Assembly (NCBI RefSeq): GCF_000515335.1
Contig: NZ_KI911563.1
Coordinates: 3,491,158-3,555,157, forward strand
From: Cohnella panacarvi Gsoil 349
GTDB taxonomy: Bacteria; Bacillota; Bacilli; Paenibacillales; Paenibacillaceae
Direction: 5' to 3'
Length of the DNA stretch: 64,000 nt
Under the pieces are notes generated by a model, which was not told where the DNA came from, ran no database searches, and worked only from the letters and a program-made list of their open reading frames with translations. Positions 50,803 through 62,944 of the stretch are shown here, in pieces (the first letter of the stretch is position 1; every line of letters begins with the position of its first letter). The position numbers were made by a program, and so were the translations under genes.

Positions 50803-51345
50803 ATGTCCCGTATTGGACGCAAACCGATCCAGGTGCCTAACGGCGTGAACGTGAACCTGGAGAACAACGTAATCACGGTTAAAGGTCCGAAAGGAACTTT
50901 ATCCCGCGAATTGCACAAAGATATGAAGGTTTCCTTCGCGGAGAACGTTATCTCCGTAGAACGTCCTTCCGACAATAAGATTCACCGTTCCCTGCACGGT
51001 ACGACGCGCAGCGTCGTTGCCAACATGGTAAACGGCGTAACCGAAGGTTACTTCAAGAACCTTGAGCTGGTAGGCGTAGGTTACCGCGCTAACAAGACTG
51101 GCGACAAGCTGGTACTTAGCGTTGGCTATTCCCACCCCGTAGAATTCGTCCCCGAGAAGGGCATCGAGTTCGAAGTTCCTGCTCAGAACAAAATCGTCGT
51201 TAAAGGCATCGACAAAGAACTCGTCGGCGCAGTTGCAGCGAAGATCCGTGCCGTACGCGAACCTGAGCCATACAAAGGCAAAGGGATCAAGTACGAAAAC
51301 GAGCGTATCCTTCGTAAAGAAGGTAAAGCCGGTAAGAAGAAATAA
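50803..51345 (+). CDS. rplF: 50S ribosomal protein L6
   Basis: Two-domain protein near the sarcin-ricin loop, 180 residues. [15 protein letters not shown] and the signature [14 protein letters not shown] near the C-terminus are intact. GGAGGTG precedes the ATG. Confidence 0.98.
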   Translation: MSRIGRKPIQVPNGVNVNLENNVITVKGPKGTLSRELHKDMKVSFAENVISVERPSDNKIHRSLHGTTRSVVANMVNGVTEGYFKNLELVGVGYRANKTGDKLVLSVGYSHPVEFVPEKGIEFEVPAQNKIVVKGIDKELVGAVAAKIRAVREPEPYKGKGIKYENERILRKEGKAGKKK

Positions 51346-51415
51346 GTTGAGCGTTAAGTTGCGGGTGGCTTAGAAGCTGCCCACATGCAACAACAACTTG
51401 AAGGGAGCCTTTCGA

Positions 51416-51781
51416 ATGATTACTAAAGGCGATAAGAATAAAGCACGCTTGAAGCGTCACCTTCGCGTACGCAAGAAGATCACAGGTACGAACGAGCGTC
51501 CTCGCTTGTCCGTATTCCGTTCTTCCAAGCACATCTATGCACAGCTGATCGACGACGTTAAAGGCGTAACGATCGCTAGCGCATCCACGGTCGATAAAGA
51601 GTTTGCAGGTCAAGGAAACGGCGGTAACGTCGAATCCGCTGCTAAAGTAGGCGAGCTTGTCGCTAAGCGCGCGCTTGCTAAAGGTTACGAGAACGTCGTG
51701 TTCGATCGCGGCGGCTACTTGTACCATGGACGTATCCAAGCACTGGCTGACGCGGCTCGCGAAGCCGGACTTAAGTTTTAA
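51416..51781 (+). CDS. rplR: 50S ribosomal protein L18
   Basis: 5S rRNA-binding protein, 121 residues. Conserved [20 protein letters not shown] and the C-terminal [23 protein letters not shown] 51416 with AAGGGAG upstream is preferred over the in-frame TTG at 51398. Confidence 0.97.
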   Translation: MITKGDKNKARLKRHLRVRKKITGTNERPRLSVFRSSKHIYAQLIDDVKGVTIASASTVDKEFAGQGNGGNVESAAKVGELVAKRALAKGYENVVFDRGGYLYHGRIQALADAAREAGLKF

Positions 51782-51809
51782 TTCACTTTGAAACAAGGAG
51801 GGAAACGAC

Positions 51810-52307
51810 TTGCGTGTAGATCCGAATACGTTGGAACTAACGGAAAAAATGGTTCAAATCAACCGCGTCTCTAAAACCGTAAAAGGCGGACGTCGGATGA
51901 GCTTCAGCGCTCTCGTCGTTGTCGGCGACGGCAAAGGCTGGGTTGGCGCCGGTATCGGCAAAGCTTCCGAAGTCCAAGACGCGATCCGTAAAGGCGTCGA
52001 CGACGCGAAGAAAAAATTGATTCACGTTCCATTGGTCGGCACGACCATTCCGCACACGGTTGAGGGACAATTCGGCGCCGGCAAAGTGTTGCTGAAACCT
52101 GCTTCCGAAGGTACGGGAGTTATCGCGGGCGGTCCTGTCCGCGCCGTACTGGAGCTCGCTGGGGTCGGCGATATTTTGACGAAATCGCTTGGTTCTTCCA
52201 ACTCCATTAACATGATCAATGCGACGTTGGAAGGGCTCTCCCGCCTGAAGCGCGCTGAAGAAGTAGCTAAACTGCGCGGCAAAACCGTAGCAGAGCTATT
52301 CCGTTAA
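51810..52307 (+). CDS. rpsE: 30S ribosomal protein S5
   Basis: Decoding-fidelity protein of 165 residues; the loop VVKGGRRM-type segment (here [19 protein letters not shown]) associated with spectinomycin is wild-type. The start is TTG 51810, behind AAGGAGGG; no ATG or GTG is available at the right place. Confidence 0.96.
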   Translation: MRVDPNTLELTEKMVQINRVSKTVKGGRRMSFSALVVVGDGKGWVGAGIGKASEVQDAIRKGVDDAKKKLIHVPLVGTTIPHTVEGQFGAGKVLLKPASEGTGVIAGGPVRAVLELAGVGDILTKSLGSSNSINMINATLEGLSRLKRAEEVAKLRGKTVAELFR

Positions 52308-52320
52308 GGAGGGGAAACAG

Positions 52321-52500
52321 ATGGCACAGCTTCAAATCACCCTCGTGCGCAGTTTGATCGGCCGTCCCGAGAATCAACGCCAAACGGTTAAGACGCTCGG
52401 ACTCGCTAAGCTGCATCAGACTGTAGTCAGAGAAGATAACGTGGCAACCCGCGGTCTTATTAACACGGTTAGCCACTTGGTCGAAGTTAAAGAAGTTTAA
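52321..52500 (+). CDS. rpmD: 50S ribosomal protein L30
   Basis: A 59-residue product translated from ATG 52321: [16 protein letters not shown], then [17 protein letters not shown], the typical short L30. AAGGAGGGG lies at the end of rpsE. Position between rpsE and rplO is standard. Confidence 0.97.
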   Translation: MAQLQITLVRSLIGRPENQRQTVKTLGLAKLHQTVVREDNVATRGLINTVSHLVEVKEV

Positions 52501-52539
52501 GATTGAATTAGCATAACTCTCAAGGAGGTGCGACGTACG

Positions 52540-52982
52540 ATGAAATTGCATGAGCTTGCTCCTAATGCTGGCGCAACTTCGACGCGCAAGCGCGTTGGAC
52601 GCGGTGCCGGTAGCGGTCTCGGCAAAACGTCCGGTCGCGGTCATAAAGGGCAAAACGCTCGCTCCGGCGGTGGCGTTCGTCCTGGATTCGAGGGTGGTCA
52701 AAACCCACTTTACCGTCGAGTTCCGAAACGCGGCTTCAACAATGATCGTTTTGCATATGACTTCGCAATTGTTAACCTGAACCAACTGAACCGTTTTGCG
52801 GCTGGTACGGAAGTTACCCCAGAATTGCTGCTTTCCGAGGGCATTCTGAAAAACGCGAAAGACGGCATCAAGATTCTGGGCAATGGCGAACTGAACGTAG
52901 GGCTGACAGTAAAAGCTCACAAGTTTTCTCAATCCGCGATTGAGAAAATTCAGGCCGCCGGCGGTAAAACCGAGGTGATCTA

Positions 52983-52983
<1 letters not shown>
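52540..52983 (+). CDS. rplO: 50S ribosomal protein L15
   Basis: Late-assembly 50S protein, 147 residues, with the glycine- and arginine-rich N-terminal extension ([20 protein letters not shown]) that threads into 23S rRNA. ATG 52540 behind AAGGAGGTG is chosen over the in-frame GTG at 52528. The stop overlaps the secY start by one base. Confidence 0.97.
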
Positions 52984-54946
<1,963 letters not shown>

Positions 54947-54952
54947 TCGGCC

Positions 54953-55699
54953 ATGATCGTATGCAAGTCTGAGAAAGAACTGATCTTGATGCGCGAAGCC
55001 GGGCGGATCGTGGCGGAAACTCATCGTTTGATGAAGCAGGCTATCCAGCCTGGCGTCACTACCGCCGAATTGGACCGGATAGCGGACACGTATATTCGAA
55101 GCCAAGGCGCCTTCCCCTCTTTTAAAGGTTACAACGGTTTTCCAGCCAGCATATGCGCTTCCACGAACGAGGAGCTCGTCCATGGGTTTCCCGGACCTCG
55201 GAAGCTTGTAGAAGGCGACATCATCAGCATCGATATCGGCGCGCAGTACAAAGGCTACCATGGCGATTCCGCTTGGACCTACGGCGTCGGTCGCATCTCC
55301 GATGAAGCGCAACGGCTGCTCGACGTGACCGAAGCATCGCTCTATGCGGGGCTTGAGCTCGTCAAGCCGGATGTTCGACTGTTTACCGTCTCGCACGGCA
55401 TTCAGAAAGTCATCGAAGAAGCAGGTTTCTCGGTGGTCAGGGAGTATGTAGGACACGGAGTCGGCAAGGACCTCCACGAGGAACCGCAAATTCCGAACTA
55501 CGGTATTCCGGACCGCGGGCCGCGGCTCAAACCGGGGATGACCCTTGCGATCGAACCGATGGTCGTCGTAGGAGAACGCTACGTGAAGACGCTATCCGAT
55601 AATTGGACCGTCGTCACGGTCGACGGATCGCTGTGCGCGCATTTCGAGCATACGATTGCCGTAACCGAAGACGGGTACGAAATCCTAACCCGTGCGTAA
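54953..55699 (+). CDS. map: Methionine aminopeptidase, type I
   Basis: Removes the initiator methionine from new proteins. 248 residues of the short type Ia form without an N-terminal zinc finger. The metal-binding residues lie in [16 protein letters not shown], the [12 protein letters not shown] histidine, and two C-terminal glutamates ([16 protein letters not shown]). The ATG comes 7 bases after the adk stop. Confidence 0.97.
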   Translation: MIVCKSEKELILMREAGRIVAETHRLMKQAIQPGVTTAELDRIADTYIRSQGAFPSFKGYNGFPASICASTNEELVHGFPGPRKLVEGDIISIDIGAQYKGYHGDSAWTYGVGRISDEAQRLLDVTEASLYAGLELVKPDVRLFTVSHGIQKVIEEAGFSVVREYVGHGVGKDLHEEPQIPNYGIPDRGPRLKPGMTLAIEPMVVVGERYVKTLSDNWTVVTVDGSLCAHFEHTIAVTEDGYEILTRA

Positions 55700-55714
55700 A
55701 GCTAGGTGAATGCA

Positions 55715-56065
55715 ATGACGCTAAACGTGAAGCTCGTACCCGGAGACATCGTGAGAAGCCGGCGTGGAAGAGACGAGGGAGAACTGCTAGTCGTAATCTC
55801 CATCGTTGATGAGCGATTCGCGCTCGTGGCTGACGGCGGCAACCGCCGATTCGATCGGCCCAAACGCAAAAACGTGCTGCATCTCGAACCGCTCGGGTTC
55901 CATAGCGATGAAGTCGCGAATAGCATTCGCGATACCGGACGCGTTACGAACGCGAAGCTCCGGTTCGCTATCGGACAATTCGAACACGTGACGAATGAAG
56001 GACGGACTTCGGAGAACGCTCCGGAGCTCGCACTTGATGCGCATGCTGAAGAGAAAGGAGAATGA
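55715..56065 (+). CDS. KOW-domain RNA-binding protein (L14e-like)
   Basis: 116 residues beginning with an SH3-like KOW domain ([20 protein letters not shown] ... [11 protein letters not shown]), then a less conserved tail. Proteins of this kind occur between map and infA in many Bacillota and are thought to bind rRNA; exact function is not known to me. ATG 55715, with TAGGTG 7 bases upstream, is preferred over GTG 55706. Its stop is 2 bases before the infA start. Confidence 0.85.
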   Translation: MTLNVKLVPGDIVRSRRGRDEGELLVVISIVDERFALVADGGNRRFDRPKRKNVLHLEPLGFHSDEVANSIRDTGRVTNAKLRFAIGQFEHVTNEGRTSENAPELALDAHAEEKGE

Positions 56066-56067
56066 CG

Positions 56068-56283
56068 GTGGCCAAAGAGGACGTCATCGAGGTGGAAGGA
56101 ACGGTCATTGAACCGCTGCCGAATGCGATGTTCAAGGTAGAACTCGAGAACGGACATCAGATTCTGGCGCATGTTTCCGGGAAGCTTCGGATGCATTTCA
56201 TCCGTATTCTGACGGGAGACAAAGTTGTCATCCAGCTGTCGCCCTATGATCTGACGCGGGGCCGTATCACTTACCGCAAATAA
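56068..56283 (+). CDS. infA: Translation initiation factor IF-1
   Basis: Binds the ribosomal A site during initiation. 71 residues, OB fold; [20 protein letters not shown] and [14 protein letters not shown] match the family. GTG 56068 is chosen: AAAGGAG lies 7 bases before it, whereas ATG 56062 would overlap the binding site. Confidence 0.96.
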   Translation: MAKEDVIEVEGTVIEPLPNAMFKVELENGHQILAHVSGKLRMHFIRILTGDKVVIQLSPYDLTRGRITYRK

Positions 56284-56484
<201 letters not shown>

Positions 56485-56504
56485 TCTAGAGGAGGTGCTC
56501 ATTA

Positions 56505-56873
56505 ATGGCACGTATTGCTGGTGTTGACCTTCCACGCGACAAACGCGTAGAAATCGCCCTCACTTACATCTTCGGAATTGGCAAAGCCACTTCCCAGAAG
56601 CTGCTTGCATCTACGGGCGTCAATCCCGACACACGCGTTCGCGATCTGACTGAAGACGAGCTTGCAAAGCTTCGTGAAGCGATCGACAAATCGCAAAAGG
56701 TCGAGGGCGACTTGCGTCGCGAAATTGCACTAAACATCAAGCGACTGATCGAGATTGGCTGCTACCGCGGCGTCCGTCATCGCCGCGGCCTCCCGGTTCG
56801 CGGTCAACGTTCGAAGACGAACGCGCGTACGCGCAAAGGTCCTCGTCGTACAGTAGCGAACAAGAAGAAGTAA
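56505..56873 (+). CDS. rpsM: 30S ribosomal protein S13
   Basis: Head protein contacting the P-site tRNA and L5. 122 residues; [20 protein letters not shown] and the [20 protein letters not shown] tail are conserved. GAGGAGGTG precedes the ATG. Confidence 0.98.
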   Translation: MARIAGVDLPRDKRVEIALTYIFGIGKATSQKLLASTGVNPDTRVRDLTEDELAKLREAIDKSQKVEGDLRREIALNIKRLIEIGCYRGVRHRRGLPVRGQRSKTNARTRKGPRRTVANKKK

Positions 56874-56891
56874 TAAGGGGGGTTAATAAAC

Positions 56892-57290
56892 ATGGCACAA
56901 AAAGGCAAGAAAGTCGTTCGTACCAAGCGTCGTGACCGGAAAAATATCGATTCGGGCGTTGCACATATCCGTTCGACGTTCAACAACACGATCGTGACGA
57001 TTACGGATCCGCACGGCAATGCGGTATCCTGGGCGAGCTCCGGCAACCTTGGCTTTAAAGGCTCCCGCAAAAGCACGCCGTACGCAGCCCAAATGGCAGC
57101 GGAATCTGCAGCGCGCGCTGCGATGGAGCACGGTATGCGTCTCGTAGAAGTCATGGTTAAAGGTCCTGGCGCCGGCCGCGAAGCCGCGATCCGTTCGCTT
57201 CAAGCCGCTGGTCTTGAAGTCAGCATGATCAAAGACGTGACTCCGATCCCGCATAACGGATGCCGTCCTCCGAAGCGCCGCCGCGTATAA
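56892..57290 (+). CDS. rpsK: 30S ribosomal protein S11
   Basis: Platform protein next to the mRNA exit. 132 residues; the conserved [20 protein letters not shown] and the C-terminal [18 protein letters not shown] are intact. Binding site AAGGGGGG. Confidence 0.98.
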   Translation: MAQKGKKVVRTKRRDRKNIDSGVAHIRSTFNNTIVTITDPHGNAVSWASSGNLGFKGSRKSTPYAAQMAAESAARAAMEHGMRLVEVMVKGPGAGREAAIRSLQAAGLEVSMIKDVTPIPHNGCRPPKRRRV

Positions 57291-57465
57291 GCCGCGTTGC
57301 TCCTGTGGTATCAAACAAGAACAACTTGAGAATAATGGTTGTAACGGTTAGGCATACTACATGGTTTACCCGATTAACAATTAGCCTCATGCAATGAGCG
57401 CTTAATGAATGCATTCAGGGTGAGCAATCGGCAACGTCTGGCGACGTTCGAAGGAGGTTATGGTT

Positions 57466-58410
57466 GTGATAGTGATCGAGAAACCAAAAATCGATTCGGT
57501 GGAAATTCAAGACGATAAGAGATACGGCAAATTCGTCGTTGAGCCGCTTGAGCGCGGCTACGGCATGACGCTGGGTAACTCTCTTCGCCGAATTCTGTTG
57601 TCGTCCTTGCCGGGCGCAGCCGTCATATCGGTACAGATCGATGGCGTGCTTCATGAATTTTCCACGATTCCGGGCGTCATGGAAGACGTGACGGAAATTA
57701 TCCTCAACCTGAAGCGATTGTCCCTCAAGATTCACTCCGACGAGGAGAAAGTGCTTGAGATCGACGCGGAAGGCGATGGCGTAGTCACGGCTGGAGATAT
57801 CCGGGCGGATAGCGACGTGGAGATCCTTAATCCGGATCTGCATATCGCTACGCTTGCCGCAGGCAGCAGACTTCATATGCGCATCTTCGCTAGACAGGGA
57901 CGCGGTTACGTTCCGGCGGATCGCAATAAGAAGGAAGACCAGCCGATCGGAGTTATTCCAATCGATTCGATCTACACGCCGATTACGCGCGTGAATTATC
58001 AAGTCGAGAATACCCGCGTCGGCCAAGTGACGAACTATGACAAGCTTACGCTCGAAGTATGGACGGACGGAAGCATTCGGCCGGAAGAAGCGGTTAGCTT
58101 GGGCGCCAAGATCCTGACGGATCATTTGTCGCTGTTCGTCGGCCTGACGGATGAAGCCAAAGACACGGAAACGATGAAGGAGAAGGAAGAGGACAAGAAA
58201 GAGAAAGTGCTCGAGATGACGATCGAAGAGCTCGATCTTTCCGTCCGTTCCTACAACTGCCTCAAACGCGCCGGCATTAACACCGTTCAAGAGCTGATCA
58301 CGAAAACCGAAGAGGACATGATGAAGGTTCGTAACCTGGGCCGTAAATCCCTCGAGGAAGTACAAGAGAAGCTCGAAGAGCTGGGCCTCGGCCTGCGTTT
58401 CGAGGAATAG
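57466..58410 (+). CDS. rpoA: RNA polymerase subunit alpha
   Basis: Assembly scaffold and activator target of RNA polymerase. 314 residues: N-terminal dimer domain ([20 protein letters not shown]) and C-terminal DNA-binding domain ([19 protein letters not shown]), joined by an acidic linker. GTG 57466 is preferred over ATG 57460 because AAGGAGG is 8 to 9 bases upstream of it and it gives the exact Bacillus length. Confidence 0.97.
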   Translation: MIVIEKPKIDSVEIQDDKRYGKFVVEPLERGYGMTLGNSLRRILLSSLPGAAVISVQIDGVLHEFSTIPGVMEDVTEIILNLKRLSLKIHSDEEKVLEIDAEGDGVVTAGDIRADSDVEILNPDLHIATLAAGSRLHMRIFARQGRGYVPADRNKKEDQPIGVIPIDSIYTPITRVNYQVENTRVGQVTNYDKLTLEVWTDGSIRPEEAVSLGAKILTDHLSLFVGLTDEAKDTETMKEKEEDKKEKVLEMTIEELDLSVRSYNCLKRAGINTVQELITKTEEDMMKVRNLGRKSLEEVQEKLEELGLGLRFEE

Positions 58411-58473
58411 CATCGTGAATGAGAGATAGCAGCAAGTGATGAGCGATCATCACGTACAAGGGAGGGAAAACAG

Positions 58474-58839
58474 ATGGCTTATCAAAAACTGAGTCGCGAT
58501 TCCAGCTCGCGGAAAGCTTTGTTCCGTGATTTGGTTACCGACCTGTTCCTGAACGAGCGCATTCAGACGACCGAAGCGAAAGCGAAGGAAGTCCGCTCCA
58601 TCGCCGAGAAGTTAATTACTCTCGCTAAACGCGGTGACCTGCACGCGCGTCGTCAGGTAGCAGCATTCGTGCGTCGTGAGACCCTTAACGGTGATCAAGA
58701 CGCCATCCAAAAACTGTTCTCCGATTTGGCGCCGCGCTATGCGGAACGTCCAGGTGGATATACTCGCATTCTGAAGCTTGGGCCTCGCCGCGGTGATTCC
58801 GCTCCGATGGTGTATCTCGAGCTTGTAGACCGCGCGTAA
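58474..58839 (+). CDS. rplQ: 50S ribosomal protein L17
   Basis: Last gene of the alpha operon, 121 residues; [20 protein letters not shown] and the C-terminal [15 protein letters not shown] are typical. GGGAGGG precedes the ATG. A terminator follows at 58926. Confidence 0.97.
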   Translation: MAYQKLSRDSSSRKALFRDLVTDLFLNERIQTTEAKAKEVRSIAEKLITLAKRGDLHARRQVAAFVRRETLNGDQDAIQKLFSDLAPRYAERPGGYTRILKLGPRRGDSAPMVYLELVDRA

Positions 58840-58925
58840 GAGCGGAGCAAACAGGATGCATGCCCGAGCAGTCGAATAAGTCGGCCAGCAGGGTGTGCAG
58901 TCGGCTAAGTCGACGACCAGGGGAA

Positions 58926-58963
58926 GGATGGACCGAATCATGCATTCGGATCATCCTTTTTTT
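58926..58963 (+). terminator. Terminator of the S10-spc-alpha superoperon
   Basis: GGATG-ACCGAAT (58926-58937, imperfect) pairs with ATTCGG-CATCC (58944-58956), followed by about eight T residues. It lies between rplQ and truA. Confidence 0.85.
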
Positions 58964-58992
58964 GTTGGAGATTGCAGGGAGGAGGCGTGCCG

Positions 58993-59814
58993 GTGCGTAA
59001 TATCGGACTGCTCATCAGCTATGACGGAACCGACTATTTCGGCTTTCAAAGCCAGCCTGGAGGCAATACGATTCAGGATAAGCTGGAGGACGCCATATTC
59101 GCGTTGTCGGGCGAGAGGGTGAAGCTCATCGGTTCCGGCCGAACGGATGCCGGCGTTCACGCGAGAGGCCAAGTCGCCAACTTTTGTACCGAGTCGAGCA
59201 TACCTGCCGAACGCTGGGCCATCGCCCTTAACTCGAGACTGCCGGGAGATATCGTCGTACAGTCTGCCTTCGACGTCCCCGATCACTTCCACTCGAGACG
59301 CGGCGCCGTTCGCAAGACGTATCGCTACTCGATCAACTGCAATCGGATTCCGGATCTGTTCCGTCGCAGATATGAATTTCATCATCCCGCGCCGCTGAAC
59401 TTGGAGGCGATGCGCAGCGGGCTCGTGCATCTGCTCGGAGAGAACGATTTCTCTTCGTTCACTTCGCCGTTGTCGACGAAGCCGAGTCACGTCCGAACCG
59501 TTCTCGAGGCTAGGATTGAAGTCGAGAAGCCTGCACAGATCGAGTTCGGCGTTCCTAACGCCTATCATTCCGCAGCCTGGGATGGCGCGAAATACCCCGG
59601 CAAAGAACGAGGGGTAGCACACCTGTATATTACGGGCAACGGATTCTTATACAATATGGTTCGCATTATCGCAGGAACGCTTATCCAGGTCGGCGAAGGC
59701 AAACGCCAACCGGAAGATATCGCGACGATCTTGGCAGCGTGCGATCGGGCCAAAGCCGGACCGACGGCGATGCCGCACGGATTAACGCTGTGGGAAGTCG
59801 CGTATGATTCCTGA
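58993..59814 (+). CDS. truA: tRNA pseudouridine synthase A
   Basis: Makes pseudouridine at positions 38-40 of tRNA. 273 residues with the catalytic aspartate Asp52 in GSGRTDAGVHARGQ. GTG 58993 is chosen because GGGAGGAG is 8 bases upstream; GTG 58987 would be too close. In Bacillus the energy-coupling factor transporter genes separate rplQ from truA; here they are absent. Confidence 0.96.
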   Translation: MRNIGLLISYDGTDYFGFQSQPGGNTIQDKLEDAIFALSGERVKLIGSGRTDAGVHARGQVANFCTESSIPAERWAIALNSRLPGDIVVQSAFDVPDHFHSRRGAVRKTYRYSINCNRIPDLFRRRYEFHHPAPLNLEAMRSGLVHLLGENDFSSFTSPLSTKPSHVRTVLEARIEVEKPAQIEFGVPNAYHSAAWDGAKYPGKERGVAHLYITGNGFLYNMVRIIAGTLIQVGEGKRQPEDIATILAACDRAKAGPTAMPHGLTLWEVAYDS

Positions 59815-59825
59815 ATAATTATTGC

Positions 59826-59854
59826 TTGCGCATATCGTCTATATCATGTACAAT
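59826..59854 (+). promoter_or_regulatory. Promoter of rplM-rpsI
   Basis: TTGCGC (59826-59831) and TACAAT (59849-59854) are 17 bases apart, with a TG one base before the -10 (extended -10 type). It lies 12 bases after the truA stop and drives the L13 leader. Confidence 0.65.
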
Positions 59855-59860
59855 ATATTT

Positions 59861-59945
59861 TGTGCTTTCTTCACGGCTACCCACGGCCCCAAGTGAAGAA
59901 TCGACACGCTATTTTGCTGTGTATGAGGCATCGGTTTCTCCCTAG
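59861..59945 (+). promoter_or_regulatory. Putative L13 leader
   Basis: CTTCAC (59869-59874) pairs with GTGAAG (59893-59898), followed by CGACACGCTATTTTG and a second ACAC/GTGT pairing (59904-59907 with 59919-59922). The arrangement and the ACACGCTATT stretch resemble the Bacillota L13 leader RNA, thought to mediate autoregulation by L13. The identification is from memory of the motif; a covariance search would settle it. Confidence 0.6.
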
Positions 59946-60069
59946 ATCGGATAATCGATCATGCGTCAGCGAAATCACGACCAAACAACTAATGAAACGA
60001 ATTAGACGGAACTGATGGATCACATACAAGCAGGGCTAGTATGGCATAACCCCCAAAGGAGGATCTTAC

Positions 60070-60507
60070 ATGCGTACCACTTACATGGCTAAGACGAACC
60101 AAGTCGAGCGCAAATGGCTTCTGGTCGACGCGGCCGGCCAAACGCTCGGTCGTCTCGCAAGCGAAGTAGCTGCTCTTATCCGCGGCAAACACAAACCTGA
60201 ATTTACCCCTCATGTCGACACGGGTGATTTCGTAGTCGTTATCAACGCCGACAAGATCGTATTGACGGGCAAGAAGCTCCAACAGAAGAAATACTACACG
60301 CACTCTCACTATCCAGGCGGTCTCAAGACGACGACTGCTCAAGAGATGCTGAACAAGAAGCCTGCCCGCATCATTGAACTTGCGGTATATGGCATGCTTC
60401 CGCACAACAAACTCGGCCACCAACTGCAAGGCAAGCTTAAAGTCTACGCAGGCGCCGAGCATCCACATGCAGCACAACAACCTGAAGTTTACGAACTTCG
60501 CGGATAA
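60070..60507 (+). CDS. rplM: 50S ribosomal protein L13
   Basis: Early assembly protein, 145 residues; [20 protein letters not shown] and the [16 protein letters not shown] stretch are typical, ending [17 protein letters not shown] precedes ATG 60070. Paired with rpsI 21 bases downstream. Confidence 0.98.
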   Translation: MRTTYMAKTNQVERKWLLVDAAGQTLGRLASEVAALIRGKHKPEFTPHVDTGDFVVVINADKIVLTGKKLQQKKYYTHSHYPGGLKTTTAQEMLNKKPARIIELAVYGMLPHNKLGHQLQGKLKVYAGAEHPHAAQQPEVYELRG

Positions 60508-60528
60508 TCAATAAAGGAGGACTTACGA

Positions 60529-60921
60529 ATGGCTCAAGCACAATACATTGGAACGGGTCGCCGGAAGCACTCCGTTGCGCGAGTTCGTCTCGTGCCGGGT
60601 GAAGGCCGCATCGTTATCAACAAACGCGAAATCAACGACTACTTCGACCTCGAAACGTTGAAGCTGATCGTTAAACAACCGCTTAACCTGACCGATACGG
60701 TCACTAAATACGATATCCACATCCTCGCTCATGGCGGCGGTACTTCCGGCCAAGCTGGCGCAATCCGTCACGGTATTTCCCGTGCTTTGCTCAAAGCGGA
60801 TCCAGAACTTCGCTCTGCCCTTAAGAAAGCAGGATTCCTGACTCGCGACCCACGCATGAAAGAACGTAAGAAATACGGCTTGAAAGCTGCTCGTCGCGCG
60901 CCTCAGTTCTCCAAACGTTAA
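60529..60921 (+). CDS. rpsI: 30S ribosomal protein S9
   Basis: 130 residues; [19 protein letters not shown] start and the C-terminal tail ending [17 protein letters not shown], which reaches the P-site tRNA. AAAGGAGG precedes the ATG. A terminator follows 8 bases after the stop. Confidence 0.98.
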   Translation: MAQAQYIGTGRRKHSVARVRLVPGEGRIVINKREINDYFDLETLKLIVKQPLNLTDTVTKYDIHILAHGGGTSGQAGAIRHGISRALLKADPELRSALKKAGFLTRDPRMKERKKYGLKAARRAPQFSKR

Positions 60922-60928
60922 TTCGAAC

Positions 60929-60961
60929 AATGCCTTTCTCCATTCGGGGAAAGGCATTTTT
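60929..60961 (+). terminator. Terminator after rpsI
   Basis: A 13-bp stem (60929-60941 with 60946-60958, one GT pair) with the loop ATTC and a short T-run. Confidence 0.88.
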
Positions 60962-61010
60962 GCGTACTTAGGCATATGATGGGTACGTGGCATCCGCATT
61001 TTAATTCTAA

Positions 61011-61039
61011 TTGAACTAACGGGCACGAAGTCGTATAAT
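61011..61039 (+). promoter_or_regulatory. Promoter of cysH
   Basis: TTGAAC (61011-61016) and a consensus TATAAT (61034-61039), 17 bases apart. AATTCATATAAAGTTACTTG (61040-61059) just downstream loosely resembles a CymR-type cysteine regulator box, but I cannot confirm it. Confidence 0.75.
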
Positions 61040-61084
61040 TAATTCATATAAAGTTACTTGGGTTTATAAGGGAGGGCCATGGCT

Positions 61085-61777
61085 ATGAACTTGCTAGAAA
61101 AAGAAGCGTTAATCCGAAAGATGGAAGTCGAACTGGAGAATGAGACGCCAGAGGCGATTATACAATGGGCGGTCGAAACGTTCCCGAATATCACGTTCGC
61201 GTGCAGCTTCGGAGCGGAAGATGTCGTCCTCGTCGATATGCTGCAGAAGGTAAGCCCGAAAACCGACATTTTCTACCTCGATACCGATTTTCACTTTAAG
61301 GAAACGTACGAGACGCGCGATAAGTTGATCGAGAGATACGGCTTGAATTTCGTAGAGATGAAGCCGTTGATTACGCCGGAAGAGCAGGCCGCGCAACACG
61401 GCGACGAACTGTGGAAGAGCGATCCGACGTCTTGCTGCAACATTCGCAAGGTCGATCCGCTCACGCGCGTATTGGGCCGCTACGAAGCTTGGATCACCGG
61501 TATTCGCCGCGATCAGGCGCCAACCCGCGCCAATGCGAAGAAGATCGAGTACGACGTGAAGTTCGGCCTCGTGAAGTTCAATCCGATCGCATCTTGGACA
61601 TCCGAAGACGTCTGGAACTATATCCGCGAGAACAATGTACCTTACAACCCGCTGCACGATCAGAACTATCCGAGCATCGGCTGCGAGCACTGCACGCGAC
61701 CGGTCATGCCAGGGGAAGACCCGCGCGCGGGTCGCTGGTCGGGTAATGAGAAAACAGAGTGCGGTCTGCATAAGTAA
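61085..61777 (+). CDS. cysH: Phosphoadenylyl/adenylyl-sulfate reductase
   Basis: Reduces activated sulfate (PAPS or APS) to sulfite in assimilatory sulfate reduction. 230 residues: PP-loop-like SFGAEDVVL (41-49); Cys117-Cys118 and Cys200-x2-Cys203 form the [4Fe-4S] set that marks the APS-reducing or bifunctional type; catalytic Cys226 is in ECGLH at the C-terminus. ATG 61085 is preferred over ATG 61079 because GGGAGGG is 8 bases upstream of it. Cysteine metabolism genes continue with cysD after the LacI-type gene. Confidence 0.95.
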   Translation: MNLLEKEALIRKMEVELENETPEAIIQWAVETFPNITFACSFGAEDVVLVDMLQKVSPKTDIFYLDTDFHFKETYETRDKLIERYGLNFVEMKPLITPEEQAAQHGDELWKSDPTSCCNIRKVDPLTRVLGRYEAWITGIRRDQAPTRANAKKIEYDVKFGLVKFNPIASWTSEDVWNYIRENNVPYNPLHDQNYPSIGCEHCTRPVMPGEDPRAGRWSGNEKTECGLHK

Positions 61778-61790
61778 GGCTAGAACGGTT

Positions 61791-61836
61791 TTCGGCCGTC
61801 AGAGTGCCTCATGGCGCTTTGACGGCCGAATTGTAT
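61791..61836. terminator. Terminator after cysH
   Basis: A long stem (61791-61808 with 61813-61830, near-perfect) around a TCAT loop, followed by TTGTATT on the plus strand. Because the LacI-type gene ends at 61861 on the other strand, the same hairpin may serve both directions. Confidence 0.75.
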
Positions 61837-61860
61837 TACTGCTTCGATTGTTCAAGGGGA

Positions 61861-62892
61861 TTAACCTATAATAATTCTCTTTGCGACGCTTTCCCGAATA
61901 ATCAGCTTATTCGGCAGGAACACTTTGGCCGGCAGCTTGTGGCGCTTGCTAAGACGTTCGATTAAGAGCTGAACCGCCCAGTTCCCCATTTCGACGATCG
62001 GCATTCCTACGGTCGTCAGCATCGGAGATACATAACCGGACAGCTCGATATTGTCCATGCTAATAATCGATAACTGCTCGGGCACCTTGATTTTGGCCTC
62101 CGTGAATCGTCGCAGCGCGGCTATTGCCGCAATGTCGGTCGCGCAGAATACCGCAGTCGGTAGCGGGGAAGCTTTCGCCAGCAGCTCCTCGGCTCCCTGG
62201 TAGCCGCCGGGACCGTTCTGCGGACAGTTGCTCACCCAGTGATCCGAGTATTCCAATTCGTATTTGCGAGCGATATCGCAGTAGGCCTCATACCTTACCT
62301 CGTTTAACGTCTCGCCGATATATCCGATTCGTTTGTGTCCATTCGCAATCAGGTGCATCATCGCGATTTCGGTAGCTTCATACCCGTCGCAGATGACCTG
62401 ATCACAGTTGACAGCAATGATATTGCGCCCAACATAAACCAAATTTTTATAATGCTTTTCTAGAAAGCTCATGCTGTCGTTACTGAACCGGCCTAATATG
62501 ATTGCGCCGTCCGTATGCGAGGATTCGATCTGTTCAAGCAAGGTATCGGCTTCGATATCGAAGAGCGAATAAGAATGACGGACGGCATAACCCAGGTCCA
62601 TCGCTTGCTGTTCGATGGCACGCGACATCTGCGCAAAGAAAGGATCGTCATCCAATTGTCTGGTGCGCCCCAAGATACACGAGATGGAAGGAGGGGACGA
62701 CCTGCGGAGCGTACGTCGGCCAAGCTTGAGCTCTCTGGCATTCCGATCCGGTACATAGCCGGTTTCTCTCGCAAACTTCCAAACCCTGTCGCGAACTTCT
62801 TTCGTAGCGAAGCTGTTGTCAGGGGAATTCAAAATGCGCGATACCGTTGAGATAGATACGCCCGCCATATTCGCGATCTGCTTTAAAGTCAT
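61861..62892 (-). CDS. LacI family transcriptional regulator
   Basis: 343 residues: N-terminal helix-turn-helix (TLKQIANMAGVSISTVSRIL) and hinge, then a periplasmic-binding-protein-like effector domain with the FCATDIAAIAALRRF and ISMDNIELSGY segments typical of the sugar-responsive EbgR/GanR-like branch. ATG 62892 with GAGGGAAG upstream gives the family start; the frame is open to 62916. It is oriented against and inserted between cysH and cysD. Its ligand is unknown; a sugar is expected from the family. Confidence 0.93.
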   Translation of the reverse strand: MTLKQIANMAGVSISTVSRILNSPDNSFATKEVRDRVWKFARETGYVPDRNARELKLGRRTLRRSSPPSISCILGRTRQLDDDPFFAQMSRAIEQQAMDLGYAVRHSYSLFDIEADTLLEQIESSHTDGAIILGRFSNDSMSFLEKHYKNLVYVGRNIIAVNCDQVICDGYEATEIAMMHLIANGHKRIGYIGETLNEVRYEAYCDIARKYELEYSDHWVSNCPQNGPGGYQGAEELLAKASPLPTAVFCATDIAAIAALRRFTEAKIKVPEQLSIISMDNIELSGYVSPMLTTVGMPIVEMGNWAVQLLIERLSKRHKLPAKVFLPNKLIIRESVAKRIIIG

Positions 62893-62944
62893 TAGACTTC
62901 CCTCGCGTTCCTGCATGTTTATTGGTTATGATAGCTGGTTTTAA

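Noticed and set aside
58840-58925. Small RNA suggested by AGTCG/TAAGTCG repeats between rplQ and truA
   Set aside because: The repeats are short and imperfect and no promoter is visible; only the following terminator is convincing.
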